The notes under the pieces are model-generated. The model was not told the DNA's origin, made no database searches, and was given only the letters and a program-made list of their open reading frames with translations. Positions 25,001 through 37,760 of a stretch of DNA of 64,000 nt are shown one piece after another. The stretch is from Eremophila alpestris peregrina (taxonomy: Eukaryota > Chordata > Aves > Passeriformes > Alaudidae), in contig WMCF01000029.1 of assembly GCA_009792885.1 (NCBI GenBank), forward strand, positions 4,792,000 to 4,855,999. The letters run 5' to 3'. The position numbers and the translations under genes were made by a program. Each line of letters starts with the position of its first letter. The first letter of the stretch is position 1.

Positions 25001-28000
25001 TGCTGAGCAGCCTTCTGTGAAGCCCTTGGGACTTCCAGCCTGGCAGAGGAGCTCATGTACTGAGCATCTGGGCTAAGAGGTAAACCTCCTCCAAAGCTTC
25101 GGTGCTTAAATAGCTCTGTGTGAGAGCACTGTCAGGAGCAAGGGGTGAGTCATGGCAGTGCTGAAGCTGAGAACCAAGGAACATGAAAATTAGGGGTAAA
25201 TTTTACTTCCCTGAACACACAGTAGAACATTTACCAAAATTGTCCAAGGCGTTTTCCCAATAAGCTGAGCACTCCGCTGCCTGCCAAACCCGGATTCTTC
25301 TCAGAGCTTTAAGACTCTTCCTCGTTTGAATTGCAGTAATGAACTAATACTTTGAGTGCCTCCAGCTGCCAGCAGCTGCCTTAGACTTAATTGCACCCAG
25401 GAGCCTTTCCCAGGAGCTGCAGGACTATCCAGCCCAGCCCAGGCAGCAGGAGCAGCCCAGGATCCTGCAGATGCTGTTCATGCAGACCCAGGCAGGTCAG
25501 GAAACACGAGCCAGTGCTGTCCATGTGGACTCTGGCTGGGATGGCAGAGCCACCAGCACAGGCTCCAGCGTGGCTTTCCTGGCTTTGTTGACGGGTAAAG
25601 CTTTATCACTGTTAAAACACCGTTTGTTGCTGTGACTTTTCCCCCCCTTCTTAAATGTCAACTTGAAAAGAAAAATTCGGGAAAGGTCACTTACCAGAGG
25701 GACTGGCACAGCTCCAGTCACTTGGATAAACACGTGTAGGGTCAGCTGCTGCAAGAGGGGATTTTAAACCAGTTATTTACCTGGTTGAACAAGTGTTGTG
25801 TTTCTGCAGAAGAGCGAGACTTTATGTACCTTGCAGGAGGCAATCAATCTCCTCAGCACCCGTCCATGCTGCTGGGATTGTTAACCATTTGGGACACCCA
25901 GGTGGAGAAGATGCTTAGCTCAGGATGCCAAACTTCCTACTTAAGGGAGCAAGAGCACTCAGGAAAGCCCCAGGCTTATGCTGAAGGAACAGGGACACTG
26001 CCAGCCTGACACTATGGAGAGCTACTCAGCAGCAACCCCACTGGAACTCGCCTGGGCTGCTCTGCACCCCTGCATGGCATGGGACTGGTCACCCTTGGTT
26101 CTTCAGGCCAGTTGAGCCATTAATTCTGGGCTGGAAGCAAAGAGCAAGAGACCCTGTTAGTGAGGAGCAGCATTATCTATACATGGATGCACACAGAGCA
26201 GATCTGAAGCAAGGTGCACTGGGTCCCTTCTTATGGCAGCATGAGACCTAGTGCTCCCTTCCCTCCTGCTTTGCCAGGTGGTAAAAAAGGATAACAGCAA
26301 CATCCCTGAAAACTACAGCTCCATCAGGAAAACCCCCAGCTACCCAAAGGCACAGGTGAGCAGGGGCTGCTTTCGCAATGCAGTCAGCAGGTGTGCTGAT
26401 AAGGAGCAGTCCCTACAGGCACAGCCCCGTGATGCCCTTTATCTGCTGCCTCTGCACTTCACCTCAGCACCTTCTGCCTCTCACCTGGGGAGTTTCTACC
26501 CCACTGCTGAATGTGCTGACTGTAGCCAATTCAGCGATTTGACCAAAATAATAAACCACTTGTCTTCCCATCCCAGCCTTCCCTATGGCTTCTCAACAAG
26601 GGAAAATTCACAATTCTGTTGAACAAAATCTGTTGATTTTTGCCCTTGTTTATAAGCAGTATGCTATTTATGACTTGCCCAGAGCACTCCATAGCTCAGG
26701 AGTCCCCAAACCTGCACAGGGACCAGAGCACTTACCATGACTCCACCAGCCAGACCAGTCTGCTGCAAACTGGGCTTCCAAACCACCACCAGCTGAACAC
26801 ACTTGGTTGATCAAGGTCCTGCCTGAGAGGGGCACCACCTCCACCCCCTCAGCATCCTCTCACTGCCCAGCATCCTTCCTGCACCCAACACTTCTACAAG
26901 GGCCTGGATGAGACCATCACTTCCACAAGGCAGGAAAACTGGAGTCACTCCAGACGACTAGCACCAACCCTGCAGCAGGCAGGGAATGGCTTTGCAAGTG
27001 CCTGCTTCATGGTTGACCCCTGTGGCCAGGCTTGCTGAGCAACTTCCCAGCAGCAGCCCCAGTTTCAGTGGGGAGGAGAGCGTGCTCCTGCCAGACCTTC
27101 AGCAGCCCCAGCTCGTTCTCCAGAGAGATCAAACCACGCTGCTTGCCAGGCCAGACCAAGGGATTTGGCATAAGAACTCTTCCCACAGCAAAACAGGCCC
27201 TCACTGTGATCAAGTTTAGCTCAGCTGACAGTGCTTACTCTCAAATAAAAGCTGAGCACACAGCCTGACTCGGGACAACTCCCAGGCTGCAGGCACCTGG
27301 AGGCTTATGTTGACCTTGTGAGGAAACCAGTACCAGCCAGGGACCCCACATCAGCCACATCCATCCCAAACACCCAGTGCTGCTGGAACATAACAACTCA
27401 ATACAATGTGCAGTGCACAGCTCTGTGGCCTCCAGCAGCCACACGAAGGGCACGCGGCCGCAGCCGCACAAGGTCAAAAGCGTGAGGGCTCTGCTCAGTG
27501 GGAAACCACCACCATGAGGCTTCCAGAAGTACAGCCAGACAGAAGAACTGTCAGCAGTGGGAAAAGGGCAGCTGCTGGTCCTGCCAGTAAAAGCAAAAAA
27601 AAAGGAGAAATCAGCCCACCACGGCTTCCGATCGGATGTGACAGCGCTGTCTGAGGTCCTCAGCAAACCAAGTCTGTGTTGCAAGCGCAGCAGGACACCC
27701 AGGAGCTCCCAAGTGAGGGGAAGTGGAGAGCTCCAGGGGTGTGGGAGGGGAGCCACCTAAAGCACTCCTGAATCTGCACTAACCTGCAGGCAGCTCTCCA
27801 CGCCTGCTCACACACCTTGGGAGGCAGCCCAGGTCCTGGTTACATGTGTGCCACAGCCCTGTGAATGCTCGTGGCCCGTCCTGGAAGCCTTCCCCAAGCA
27901 AGGGGTGGGATTTTCCAAGAAAACCAGAGACAGATTGTTCTGTATAGCTGGGGAAACCAAGAGCCTCTAGCATCCCTGTGCTGGCCAGGGAAGATGGCTG

Positions 28001-31000
28001 CAGGCAGGCTGTTCCCAAACAGAGCAAAGTGTTCCCACCAGGGCCTCCACGCCCTTGGAATAATTCCGTTTTTGTGGAATCCAGTCACTTTTAAAAAAAA
28101 GCAAAAACAACACAGAAAACCCTTCCGCAGGCCTGCAGCAATATTTTGTCTGTAAATAATCTAGAGAGCAAGGTCACATTCCCAAATGAGCAGTGTGGGG
28201 AGGGTGAGCAGGGGGCAGAGGGGGATGAAGAACAGGGAATGCACAACCCCCAGCCCAGGGCACAGCAATGCTGGGGACCAGGGGAGCGCAGGAAAAGGGG
28301 GCTGGGGGAGGAGACAGAGCAGAAAAGGGCTCTAGGGGTAAGAGGCAAGATTACTGACCTTTCTTACACCAGCTGTCCCAGAAGCAGGGACAAATGGCAC
28401 CTCCATCTCCCACACTTCAGCACATCTCACCACTGGCTGGATGTGTGTGGCACAGAGCTGTGCAGGGCCCCACTGCTGCTTCGTGGGGATGGTGGCACGA
28501 GCTGCCCTGCCCACCAGGGAGCATCCTGCACCACTGGTGCATGGCTGCAATGATGGAACCATGAGCAGTCCCAGGGAAGCTGTGGCTGTCCTGCCCCAGT
28601 GCTCCCTGCAGGGATGGCACAGATGTGCCAGCTCTGACACCCCTGGCACTCACTGAGTTTGTGCCAAAGGCACTGAAGTCCAGGCTTTTCTGGATTGCTG
28701 CTCTCGGTAGCAGCTCCAGCATGGCCACCAGTACTGCCCACAGCTGCTGGCCAGGCCACAGCACCCAGCTTCACCCTGCCACAGGGCAGCTCCCCCGGGA
28801 GGACGGGATGTGCTCTCGCCCACCCGGTGCTGCCAGCTCAGGCACTTCAAAGCCCTGTGCCAGCCGTGCAGGGGCACTCTGGGAAACCACCCACAGCCTG
28901 GATCGAGCACGGAGCAGATGGCAGAACAAACAGCGCTGGGATTTCTGTTTCACATAATCTTCTGCCCTGCTCACTCCCACACTTAACCTTTTCCTCCCAT
29001 GGAACAGAACTTTGCTTGGAAAAAGCAACCAGGAAACCTGGAAGGGTTTCAGAGTGGCAGGTGTTCTGCTCTGAACATCACAAAGGACAATACACAAGAC
29101 CCCAGATGATTTTTCTTTGCTTAAAAAACAGACACAGGCAAGTTGTGTGCTGTTCTGTGCCTTTTTTAAAGGAGTTTATGAGTAATTATTTTTCCTTTTC
29201 CTAGATGAGGAGAAGGGTGATGCTGCCGTGGCAGAGAGCTGCCTATAGGATTGGCAGTGAGAACACTTAAGGATGGCAGGTTCTGGGGTTTTGGGAAACC
29301 ACTTGCTGGCTGGCTGACTGCAGGTCAAGGCTTCCACAGCAGGCAGTGGCTGTGCAACAGCCCCACACGCCTGTCACAGGGACATTGTCACAGCCTGTCA
29401 CAGCCCAGTGGTGCTCCTTTGCATGGGACTGTGAGGCTCCAGCACAGCCCAGGCAGAAATCCAGCCCCTCCTCGGCAGCACTGGCACCTGCCTGCAAACA
29501 GCACCAATCCAGCTTGGGTATGAAATGCTCAGGGAACCTCTTCACTTGAAGGCTCCCAGTATAATTACATTCCACATTCAAATCTCTGCTGGATATCAGG
29601 AAACAAGCATTTGCCTTGCCTGTCAAGCACCATCAGCTCCCAGCTGCCACTGATCACGCCAGCACCATTTTACAAGGTTATTTTACACACGACTGGTGGA
29701 ATTTGTTCTTGCTCATGCATCAGAATCATTGGAGAGTCATCTAACCACCACCCACCCAGTACAGCACCTGTATGGCCACTCCTTCATGGGCTTGTGCTTG
29801 GCACCAAGGGGCAGCCATGCCAGGGGCAGCACAGCACTGGGTGCATCCCAACAGGGCCATGCTTCCAGCAGGCAGCACATCCTCTGTCTGGGCAGCACAT
29901 CTGGGAGCACACCCTCTGTCTAAGGAGAGGGGAGAAAGCCCCAGGCTGGCAGGGGCACAAAGCAGCCATGCCCAGCCAGAGGAGCAGGAGGGTCCAGCCC
30001 CTGTGCCAGGAGGTTGGGTGATGAGAGAGCTTCTGCTGGCAGTACCCAGAGAGGAGTTAAAACTGCCCTACACCAACCACATGGTTCTGCCTGTATTTTA
30101 GGAGTTCCCAATGAGCTCATCATAAAGCTTCACAATTTACATTTCAAAATTAATTACAACAGCCTGGGATTCTCCTGGAGACAATAATAGCTACAAGGAA
30201 GAAACCAACCAGCCATTAGCTAGCACACTACAAACAGTACTCTCTCCCTAGCCTTTGATGAAGCCAAGTGGTTTTGCCCTTTTACTATTACGCATTGCAA
30301 ATTAAAAGTGCCAGCAAGAACTCCTGGCTGTGGTGTCAGGCTGCAGAGCAGAGCTCCAGCTGCCATGTCCAATCCCTCCAAGGTGCAATGCAGCACAGAA
30401 ATCTCCCCTGTGCTTAGACTGAACCAGGCCACCCTTCCCCACAGAGCCTCTTAAGGGTATAAGCCACATTTGCTAACAAAGAAAAGACAGTACCAGATGC
30501 TGTAAGCAGGGTGTGGGGTTCCTGCTGTTACTCACCATGTGCTGAGCTGTTCAGAGACAAACAAAAGAGCAGGTTGGGTCAAACACAAGAACTCCCTCAA
30601 GTGAACTGTAGTCACAGGTCAGAATCATTAAAGGGATTAAATCAAGAAAGCACAAACTTTCTGCAATGCCTACAGTGGCTCTCTGCACACAGGCTTTTCC
30701 AATGCCTGCACTGCAGTCTCTTACTACAGACCTCCACAGATTCACTCATCCCCATGGCCAGCATGGCCCCAGCTGAATTAAAGCACTCATTTTAACAGGT
30801 TTAATTCTTAACTAAAAGAAATGTGCAACACATACCAGCTTGGGTGAACATGCAGAAACCATGAGATTGCCACTGGGCAAGTATCAGGTCTAGGCTGTAG
30901 TGTTAGAAACTTACCACAGGCTGGGCAGAAAGACACAGCCTGTTTGAAAAGAGACTGACAAGGAAAGCCAGGTCCTCTCTTCCACCGGTCATTTGAATTA

Positions 31001-34000
31001 AACAAATAGACCAAGCCCAGGCAGAGAAAAAATCCAACCAATTGATCTCATTAGTTCAGCAGAGAGTAGACTTCCTGCATTTGACTTCAAGTAAATCAGG
31101 ATTTTATGTTTTTATTTTAAACTCTGTTCTCATTTAAAAACTTCAGTTAGTGACAAGATAATTGCTAACAGTTTGAAGATAACATTTAAAAGTGTTCCTA
31201 ATAATTGGCACCATTTAAGAAGGAATTGCACTGACACATTTGAAACCTGAAAGCAAGTAATTTCCCAGCTGTGCCTGCTCTCCCCACACAGCATTTTGTC
31301 CTGGCAAGGACAACCCAGCTGGAGTCTGGTACAGAGAGCAGCCGGAGAAACAGAAGTGAAACTCACAAGTTTGTTTTCATTATCTAAACAGAATGATTAT
31401 ACGAGGTGAAATTATGTGAATAAACGCCATGCACTTGACCTTTTTTCTTTCCAGTGATTCTCTGGGGGCTTTTTTGGCCATCCAATTGCTAAGTCATTTG
31501 TAACAGGGCTCTCCTGTGCTACCCAAGCTTGGGTACCACCCTGCAGTGTGCAGGGGCAGAAAGGGACACAGCACCAGCACCAATTCCTCCAGTGAGACGT
31601 GCCAAACCAGATTTTTTGCATACCACAGTGAAGCAGCTCACCAACTGCCATATAACCATCCTGCAACTCACATTATTTGAGCTCTAACAGTGCCTCATTT
31701 TTTCCAAGTCAAGAAGAAACCCATTGGCTAGTTCAGTGCTCTTAAGAAAGCTGATGAGTAAATTGCTTTTTCCTTTAATGAGCAGTTGGGCTGCTGCAAC
31801 AGCACTGCAACCCTGATCCGTGGTTACAATGGATGCCCCTTCAGAAGGGAACTGTGTAGGGAGCAGGTGCAGTGCCAGCAGGCGACACTGACAGCTCCAG
31901 TGAGACCATTGTGAGCACCACCAGAAACTGGGAACACTGCCTTCCCCATCCCTCAGCCCTGCAGAGGTCTTCATACACAGCACAGCAGGAAAGACTCAGA
32001 ACTGGTATGAGCAGCCAGGGGATGGAAGATCCCAGTCAGCACCTTCACTCCTCTCCTTTTCCCTCAAATGCAAGATCCTGCCTGCACCTGGTGGGGCCCC
32101 AGCAGAACCTGCAGCAATTGCCATGTGCTAATCTTCAGACAGGATGGGGCTGCTGCATCCACCACAGGCCCAGGAAGCACAATGGTGCTGGAGAGCCAAG
32201 AGCTGCCACGAGGATCAGACACAGCCTTGTACCAAAACACCACCTACTCCCCTTCTGCATTTAAAGGAAGGAACAGCAGAATCTTGCTTCCCTTTTCTGG
32301 GGTAGAAAAGCAGATGAGCAGCAGTTTTCAATTGAGAAATACATTACTTCATTGAGACAAACTGTCAGGCTGAAACTGAATTTTTTTTTTAAAAAAAAAT
32401 CAGAAGTCATGCAAATGGTAAGTAAGTTTGAACTGCCCTGAAATCAATGGGGCTCCAGTGATTTAAGTCCTGCTCTTCACTCCTACATTCCCATGTCAGC
32501 AGAGAGCAGTCTGGGGAGGCCAGGACAGGCAGTTACCCCCTTGTGCCAGGCTCCAGCAGCCTGGGCTGTGGCCCCTGCTCTCAGGGACTGAGCACAGACT
32601 CCCAGCAGAGACCAGAGCAGCCTGGCTCCAGGCAGTATTGCCACTCACTGCAGTCTTCTGACCCAGCCTTGTACTCTCCTGCTCTTAGAAAGCCCACTTC
32701 CAGCTTCTCCCAGGCCAAGAAAGACCGACAGATGCTCTTCAAGCTGCATGTTGGAAAGGGTCAGGTTTACACCAAAAGCTGATGTGACTTTGTTAAAGGA
32801 GATTTCCAGGCTGTTTGTTGGGTTTTTTTCACTTCTCCAGAGCACACTGTAAAAGCCAGCATAAATATCCTCTCTGCTATTGTTTTTGTGGGGCCTGCCA
32901 GATCAGATTACACTGAAAATCAAGATACAGATATTTTATCTTTGTTCTGTTTGGCACAGGAGAGACATTTGACTTCTGTTTAGAGCATTTCTTGCCCTGT
33001 TGCTCCCCATGCTTTTCATCATATATTCCCCTAAGCATCCCACATTTTAGAAACTACTTTCAGTTCCCCCAAGACCAACCAGCTCACTCCCACTGTGGAC
33101 AAAGTTTCGGGCACTGCAGCCTCCTGGATGACTGCAGGCAGATGCTCAGAGCACTCAGCTGCCACACGCAGGCATCATCCTGCAGGAACTCGAGAGAGGA
33201 ACTGAGCTCAGTCCTGCACCATGGGCTCCTAATCCTTTCGCTGAGAGGAGGCAAGCTGGAGTTTAGAGAACTGGAAATTGGAGAACAAGCAGACATTTAT
33301 TCAGAGCCAGCAGCATGAGGGGGAGGACCACCAGCTCCTTCCTGCCTCCGCGGGACTTACCGCCCCTGAATGCCCCTTTTTGTCCTCCTCCCCACATCTG
33401 TGGCCAGCCAGCACAAGGCTGCTCTGTCCAGTGTGAGGCTGTGGCCACTGCACGCCTGCCTCAGGGCCCAGTGGCCAGCAGAAGGAGAAGCAGGGTGGCC
33501 ACTGGCAGCCACAGTGATGCTGACCTGGCTGCCAGGCTGAGCTGTCCCCAGAGGAAGTCAACTGAGTGCTCTTCCCACCAAGGGGGACCCTCTCAAAGGG
33601 CAGAGCCATGGGCACACAGGCAGCCAGGGAGGGAGGCTGAACAATGGACTTGCAGCATTTAACAGGCATCAGAGCCCCCAGCTTGGACACAGGGGCATGA
33701 GACCACCTTTCAAAAGAGTAAAGCCCAACACCCTCAAAGATTACAGCTGCTCAGTAGGACTAATCCAAAAAGGTTGAACTCCACCAATACATTGCACAGC
33801 TGTCATCACATTATGTACCAGAAACTCCAGGTTCAGTAAAAAAGCATGCATGTGTGAGAGAGGCAGCAGCAAGTCTTGGCAGAGAAGAAACAAGAGCTCT
33901 GTCACTCTACAAGCAGGAGCAGCTCTTGGAGGAGCCTGACTGCACCCACCTGTGTTGGTAAACCTTGGAAAGCTTTGGCCTACAAACCACCAGGTAGTTT

Positions 34001-34255
34001 CCAGTCACAATGGTGAAGATGGACGTTTTGGACAGGATTTTCCCCTCAGGTTGTGTTAGCTCTAGTTTGGACTGCAGGACTGCATCAAAGACTGGTATCA
34101 AACTGCTCTGGTGCTGCACAAGTCCTCATCTCAGGTGAAAGCACCAGCAACACAGTGAATATAAACTGATGCATCCAGGTAACCACCAAAACACTGTCTG
34201 AGCACCAGCACCCATCCGATCTAATAATCAGAAAGGTTTTTTAAAATAAAAATAC
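19099..34255. other. Intergenic, no gene recognised
   Basis: No exon of a known protein could be recognised on either strand. A stretch at about 19.64-19.87 kb has several homeodomain-like ATTA cores and few CpG steps and may be a conserved element. A G-rich patch near 28.19-28.32 kb is purine-rich on the plus strand. Short A or T runs (for example near 20.72 and 32.38 kb) are low-complexity sequence. I see nothing else that can be supported. Confidence 0.55.
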
Positions 34256-34261
34256 TTAACA

Positions 34262-34267
34262 TTTATT
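34262..34267 (-). promoter_or_regulatory. BCL2L10: Candidate BCL2L10 polyadenylation signal
   Basis: An AATAAA hexamer on the minus strand lies about 1 kb downstream of the BCL2L10 stop codon. It follows an AT-rich stretch typical of a 3' UTR, so transcripts could end about 10-30 bases further left, near 34.24 kb. Other sites are possible, and transcript ends would have to decide. Confidence 0.5.
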
Positions 34268-35274
34268 CACCTTTGAAGTCACCATAGTAAAATTGTACAC
34301 GCTGTGAGTAACCCAGGAACATTATCAAAAAGCTACCAGAAACATAAGGCAATTTGTACAACCATTGAAAGAAATACACAGCATTTTGAAAACAGAGTGA
34401 AATATTACTCAAACAAGACAACGCTTGATACGTACTAGAGTGACAAGAACCAGCATTAAGTTTTAAACAAAAATAAAGATGTCATGGCTACAAGTATTAT
34501 ACAGTGATAAATACTTCAAAAATATATTAAGATATATGGAAATTCTCACTTTGTAAAGGAAATCCAGAGAAATTCCAGCCTTCACTGGATTTCAATATAC
34601 CAATTAAGGTTTAATATTTAAATTCTTTTCCTTTCAGTAGGAGCCAGTACTGCAGCCATTACTGTCCTGTATCAATACTTACCTTCTTGTAGTGTAATGA
34701 ATTCAGCCTTATGTTACATTAAGCCCTAATGCTTCTTGCATCATAGGCACCAATTGCTCTAAATCAAAAATGAGTTGCCTTTTGATTACAAGTGCTGTGC
34801 ACCACGTTTGAAGCTATAAACCACGTTAGATCACAGTCAATGTTTGCCCACTTTACACCATTAATGAATGGGTTCCAAGACTTGCCTCCATGTGAGTAAG
34901 ACGTCTTGAACAGAGGGTTTAGTAGCAAGCCCACCATAATGTTTTCCTAGCATAACATCAAGCACTCAGAAGTTACAGTACATGAATCATGCTAAAGTTT
35001 AGGTTACACCTTCAAAAAAAGAAAGTCCAGATGATGTTTGGAGACAACAGGTTTTGAACATGCACAAATAGTGCTCTAGTACACCTTTGTTTGTGTCATT
35101 ACTGGGTAGCGAGTGAAGCAGTTTACAGCCAAGGATTTGGTGAGGCAGTTTTCTGAGCCAGTTTAAAAATATAAACTTCTTCTTAGAGGGTCTGTTCTAT
35201 ACAAAATAAAGTGAAATCTGGTAAATTGTCAGTTTTTGAGAGTACTTTTCCCAGGGGCAGCTCCGTTGGTGGGC
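34268..35274 (-). other. BCL2L10: Likely BCL2L10 3' UTR
   Basis: This kilobase between the stop codon and the AATAAA hexamer is AT-rich and has no open frame of note. It contrasts with the GC-rich coding exons. The extent is inferred from the signal alone. Confidence 0.5.
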
Positions 35275-35403
35275 CTACCGCACCAGGAGAAAAGCCAGTC
35301 CGGCCATGCCGATGCCCGCCGCAGCCGCCACGATGGCGTTGCCGATGGTGCTGCTCTGCTCCGCCTCCGAGCCGTGCCTGCCGAAGAAGCGACAGAAGCC
35401 ATC
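35275..35403 (-). CDS. BCL2L10: BCL2L10 exon 2 coding part (residues 135-176)
   Basis: The exon follows a TTGCAG acceptor and begins with Asp-Gly-Phe, completing BH2. It then encodes the alanine- and glycine-rich transmembrane tail ending in LVR and a TAG stop. Phase 0 matches exon 1. Confidence 0.96.
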   Translation of the reverse strand, partial: DGFCRFFGRHGSEAEQSSTIGNAIVAAAAGIGMAGLAFLLVR

Positions 35404-37585
35404 CTGCAACACCAACAGAAAGGACAATGAGTTACTTAGCTTGCGTTAACTGGATTTCTTGAACAAGCCTTTGAGTTTCATCCTCCCAGCTCAGCCTATA
35501 TCAGCTGCAGAAGTCTGTGTATTTCAGTCATGAAAGTCTAAACCCACTGCCTTGGGCACAGGCAAAAACTTTTGGTGAGAGCCTTTGCACAAGGCAACTG
35601 AAAGGAGTAGCTACAAGTGTTTGTATACTTTGCTCAACAGACAATTGGACACTTCCTACTGAGATGCTCGGTGTGTCATTACATATTTTTGCCCTTTTAG
35701 GCAAAGTTTCTGATGGAAGTTGCCAGCATTGTTCTTCCTAATTTAAGTTTCAGAAAGCATCTAAAACACAGGATATGGAAATTTCCACTTTTAAGACAGG
35801 AGCCCAAAGCCAGTCCCATCTCAGTGGACAGGGACTGATTACACACTCTTGGAAGGGCCGGGTGGACACTGCTCAGAGCTGACCTATGACAGAGCAAAGC
35901 TGGCAGCTGCTCTCCCAGATCATTGTGATAATCAGAAGTGGCAGCAATACAACTCCAGATGGTTGTGTTTGAACTCTGCTCTGCAGATGTCTATGTAAAC
36001 AAGTTATACTCTTAATTTCTTCCGGAACTTTGTTCTTTACACTTTGATTTGTGCGAACAGGCAAGATGATTTTGCCGATTTTGCCAAGTGACAGTGTATG
36101 CTGCAGCCAAGCACCACACTCTTCTGAGTGGCCAGATTGACCAGTGATCACTGGAAAACCAAGTTCATTTTGGTCTCTGGAAAAGTCAACGAAACCAGTG
36201 GCCACTTCCCCTCCCTTCTATTTTTAGTGCTTATTTGTACTGACATAAAGTATTCCACTAGGACTGGAAATAGGAAACGAGCAGTTCTATGGGATAGATG
36301 ACATTGTTTAGAAATGCAGGCAGAGCTGCACCGATGCCTTAAAAGCTTAAAGCACACCTCCAAGTGTGCATCTCGAGGGGCAAAATGCCTCTTCCCCCCC
36401 AGGCCCGACCTGACCGGCTTCGGGGCAGGCAGGAACAAGAGACGCAAGTCTGGAGGGTGCGTGCCTCAATACACAGGTGTACTTAAGAACAGGCACAGCT
36501 TCGTGCTCACACCTGGGAGAGGACCTGGGCCAGCCTGCTCACCGAAATGCACAGGCTGTGGACCCGAGGGGAAGGCAAACCTCGCTCCCTCACCCAGCAG
36601 CATCACTTCTGCGGTGTCAGGAGGCTGCACCCCACCGGGGCCATGCGCGGGCACCGGGAGGGATCTGGCGACGCCGCAGCACTGGGCGCCCGCAGGCACC
36701 CCGATGGCCAGTGCGCACCCACCCGTGTCGCGATAGCCAGCAGCCCCGGGGACACACCGCATATCGCGACAGCCAGCAGCCCCTAGGGGCACAACGCGTG
36801 CCGCAATGGCCAGAGCAGCCCCGGGGACACAACGCGTGTCACGATGGCCAGAGCAGCCCCTGGGGACACAACGCGTGTCGCAATGGCCACCAGCCCCCGG
36901 GGACGATTGGCTGTCGCGATAGCCAGCAGCCCCCGGGGGACGCTCGGCTGCCGCGATGGCCAGCAGCCCCCGGGGGACGCTCGGCTGTCGCGATGGCCAG
37001 CAGCCCCCGGGGACGCTCCGTGCGGGTGCGGCGCACGCCCATCACCGGCAGCGACACGGGCACGTCCCCCCAGGGACGAGCCGCCGCACGGAGCCGGGGG
37101 CTGCCCTGCACCGCTCACCGGGGAGGGGGCGAGGGTCCCGGCACCCGCCCCAGGCCGCTCCCCGCCGCCCCGTGCCCGCTCACCCATCCGCCGTGCGCCT
37201 CCAGCCACTCGCCGCGCTCCTCAGCCAGGTAGGCGGCCAGGTGGGCGGCCAGGCAGCGCGGCCCGTCGCTGCAGCCCCGCTCGGCCAGCGCGGCCGCCAG
37301 CGTGCCGGCGAACACCACGAGCGCCAGCAGCCGGCCCCAGTTGAGGCCGCCGTCGGCCTCCAGCTGCGCCGCCACCTTCCCCAGCAGCGCGGCCGCCTCC
37401 CGCGGCTCGGCCCGCGCCAGCGGCGCGCAGGAGCGGAAGAAGGGCCGCTCCTGCCGCTCCAGCTCGGCCGCCGCCCGCCGCAGCACGGCCGCCGTGGGGC
37501 TGGGGGGCAGCGCGGAGCCGCCGCCGCGGTGCTGGAAGTAATCCTCCAGCAGCAGCGCCGTCTCCTCCTTCAGCGAGCGCGGCAT
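35275..37585 (-). CDS. BCL2L10: BCL2L10 (NR-13): Bcl-2 family apoptosis regulator, two exons
   Basis: The joined exons encode 176 residues, close to avian NR-13. Residues 4-20 form a BH4-like helix (LKEETALLLEDYFQHR). Residues 34-50 correspond to the BH3 region. BH1 lies at about 81-97, with the NWGR motif whose arginine is a family hallmark. BH2 spans about 128-141 (HGGW-DGFCRFF). A hydrophobic tail at 154-174 should anchor the protein in mitochondrial or ER membranes. Avian NR-13 is known to be anti-apoptotic, binding BH3 helices of pro-death partners such as Bax; function here is inferred from that. The single intron (35404-37183) falls between Trp134 and Asp135 inside BH2, the classical Bcl-2 family position. 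The start codon has G at -3. The gene lies head-to-tail with GNB5, as in human. No frameshift or lost motif is seen. Confidence 0.97.
35404..37183 (-). other. BCL2L10: BCL2L10 intron 1
   Basis: This 1780-bp GT-AG intron interrupts BH2. Its donor-proximal half is CpG-rich and contains a minisatellite (36729-37022), while the rest is ordinary AT-richer sequence with no exon that I recognise. Confidence 0.9.
36729..37022. repeat. CpG-rich minisatellite, about 36-39 bp unit, in BCL2L10 intron
   Basis: About eight imperfect units run head to tail, each beginning with a word like CGCGATGGCCAGCAGCCCC and continuing with GGGGAC. The rightmost three are most alike and most left units carry ACAACGCGTG-type ends, so the array has two subtypes. 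Each unit has several CG steps. Large plus-strand frames across it (251 and 328 codons) result from the GC-rich repeat and from antisense of exon 1. Confidence 0.9.
37184..37585 (-). CDS. BCL2L10: BCL2L10 exon 1 coding part (residues 1-134)
   Basis: This exon carries BH4-like, BH3 and BH1 segments and the first half of BH2. It ends in phase 0 at TGG followed by a GTGAGC donor. The GC content is very high, and third codon positions are almost all G or C. If the intron were retained, the frame would run on to a stop ending at 37115 and give a 156-residue protein without BH2 completion or membrane tail. Confidence 0.96.
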
Positions 37586-37760
37586 GGCGGCTGCCCACGG
37601 CGGCGGCCCCGCAGCAGCAGCTGCCGCCGACTAAGAGGCGGGGCGGCCCCTCCGCCCGGCCCGGCCCAGCCCGGCCCGGCCCGCCCCGGGCGCTCCCCTC
37701 CTCCGGGGCGGGGCCGAACCGGAGCGGCCGAACCCATCGGGAGGAACGTCGCCCGCATCC
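37586..37760 (-). promoter_or_regulatory. BCL2L10: BCL2L10 CpG-island promoter and 5' UTR
   Basis: The sequence just upstream of the start codon is extremely GC-rich and holds GC boxes (Sp1-type) at about 37635-37647 and 37703-37716. No TATA box is evident. The CpG island extends leftward through exon 1. The exact start of transcription cannot be read from sequence. Confidence 0.7.
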
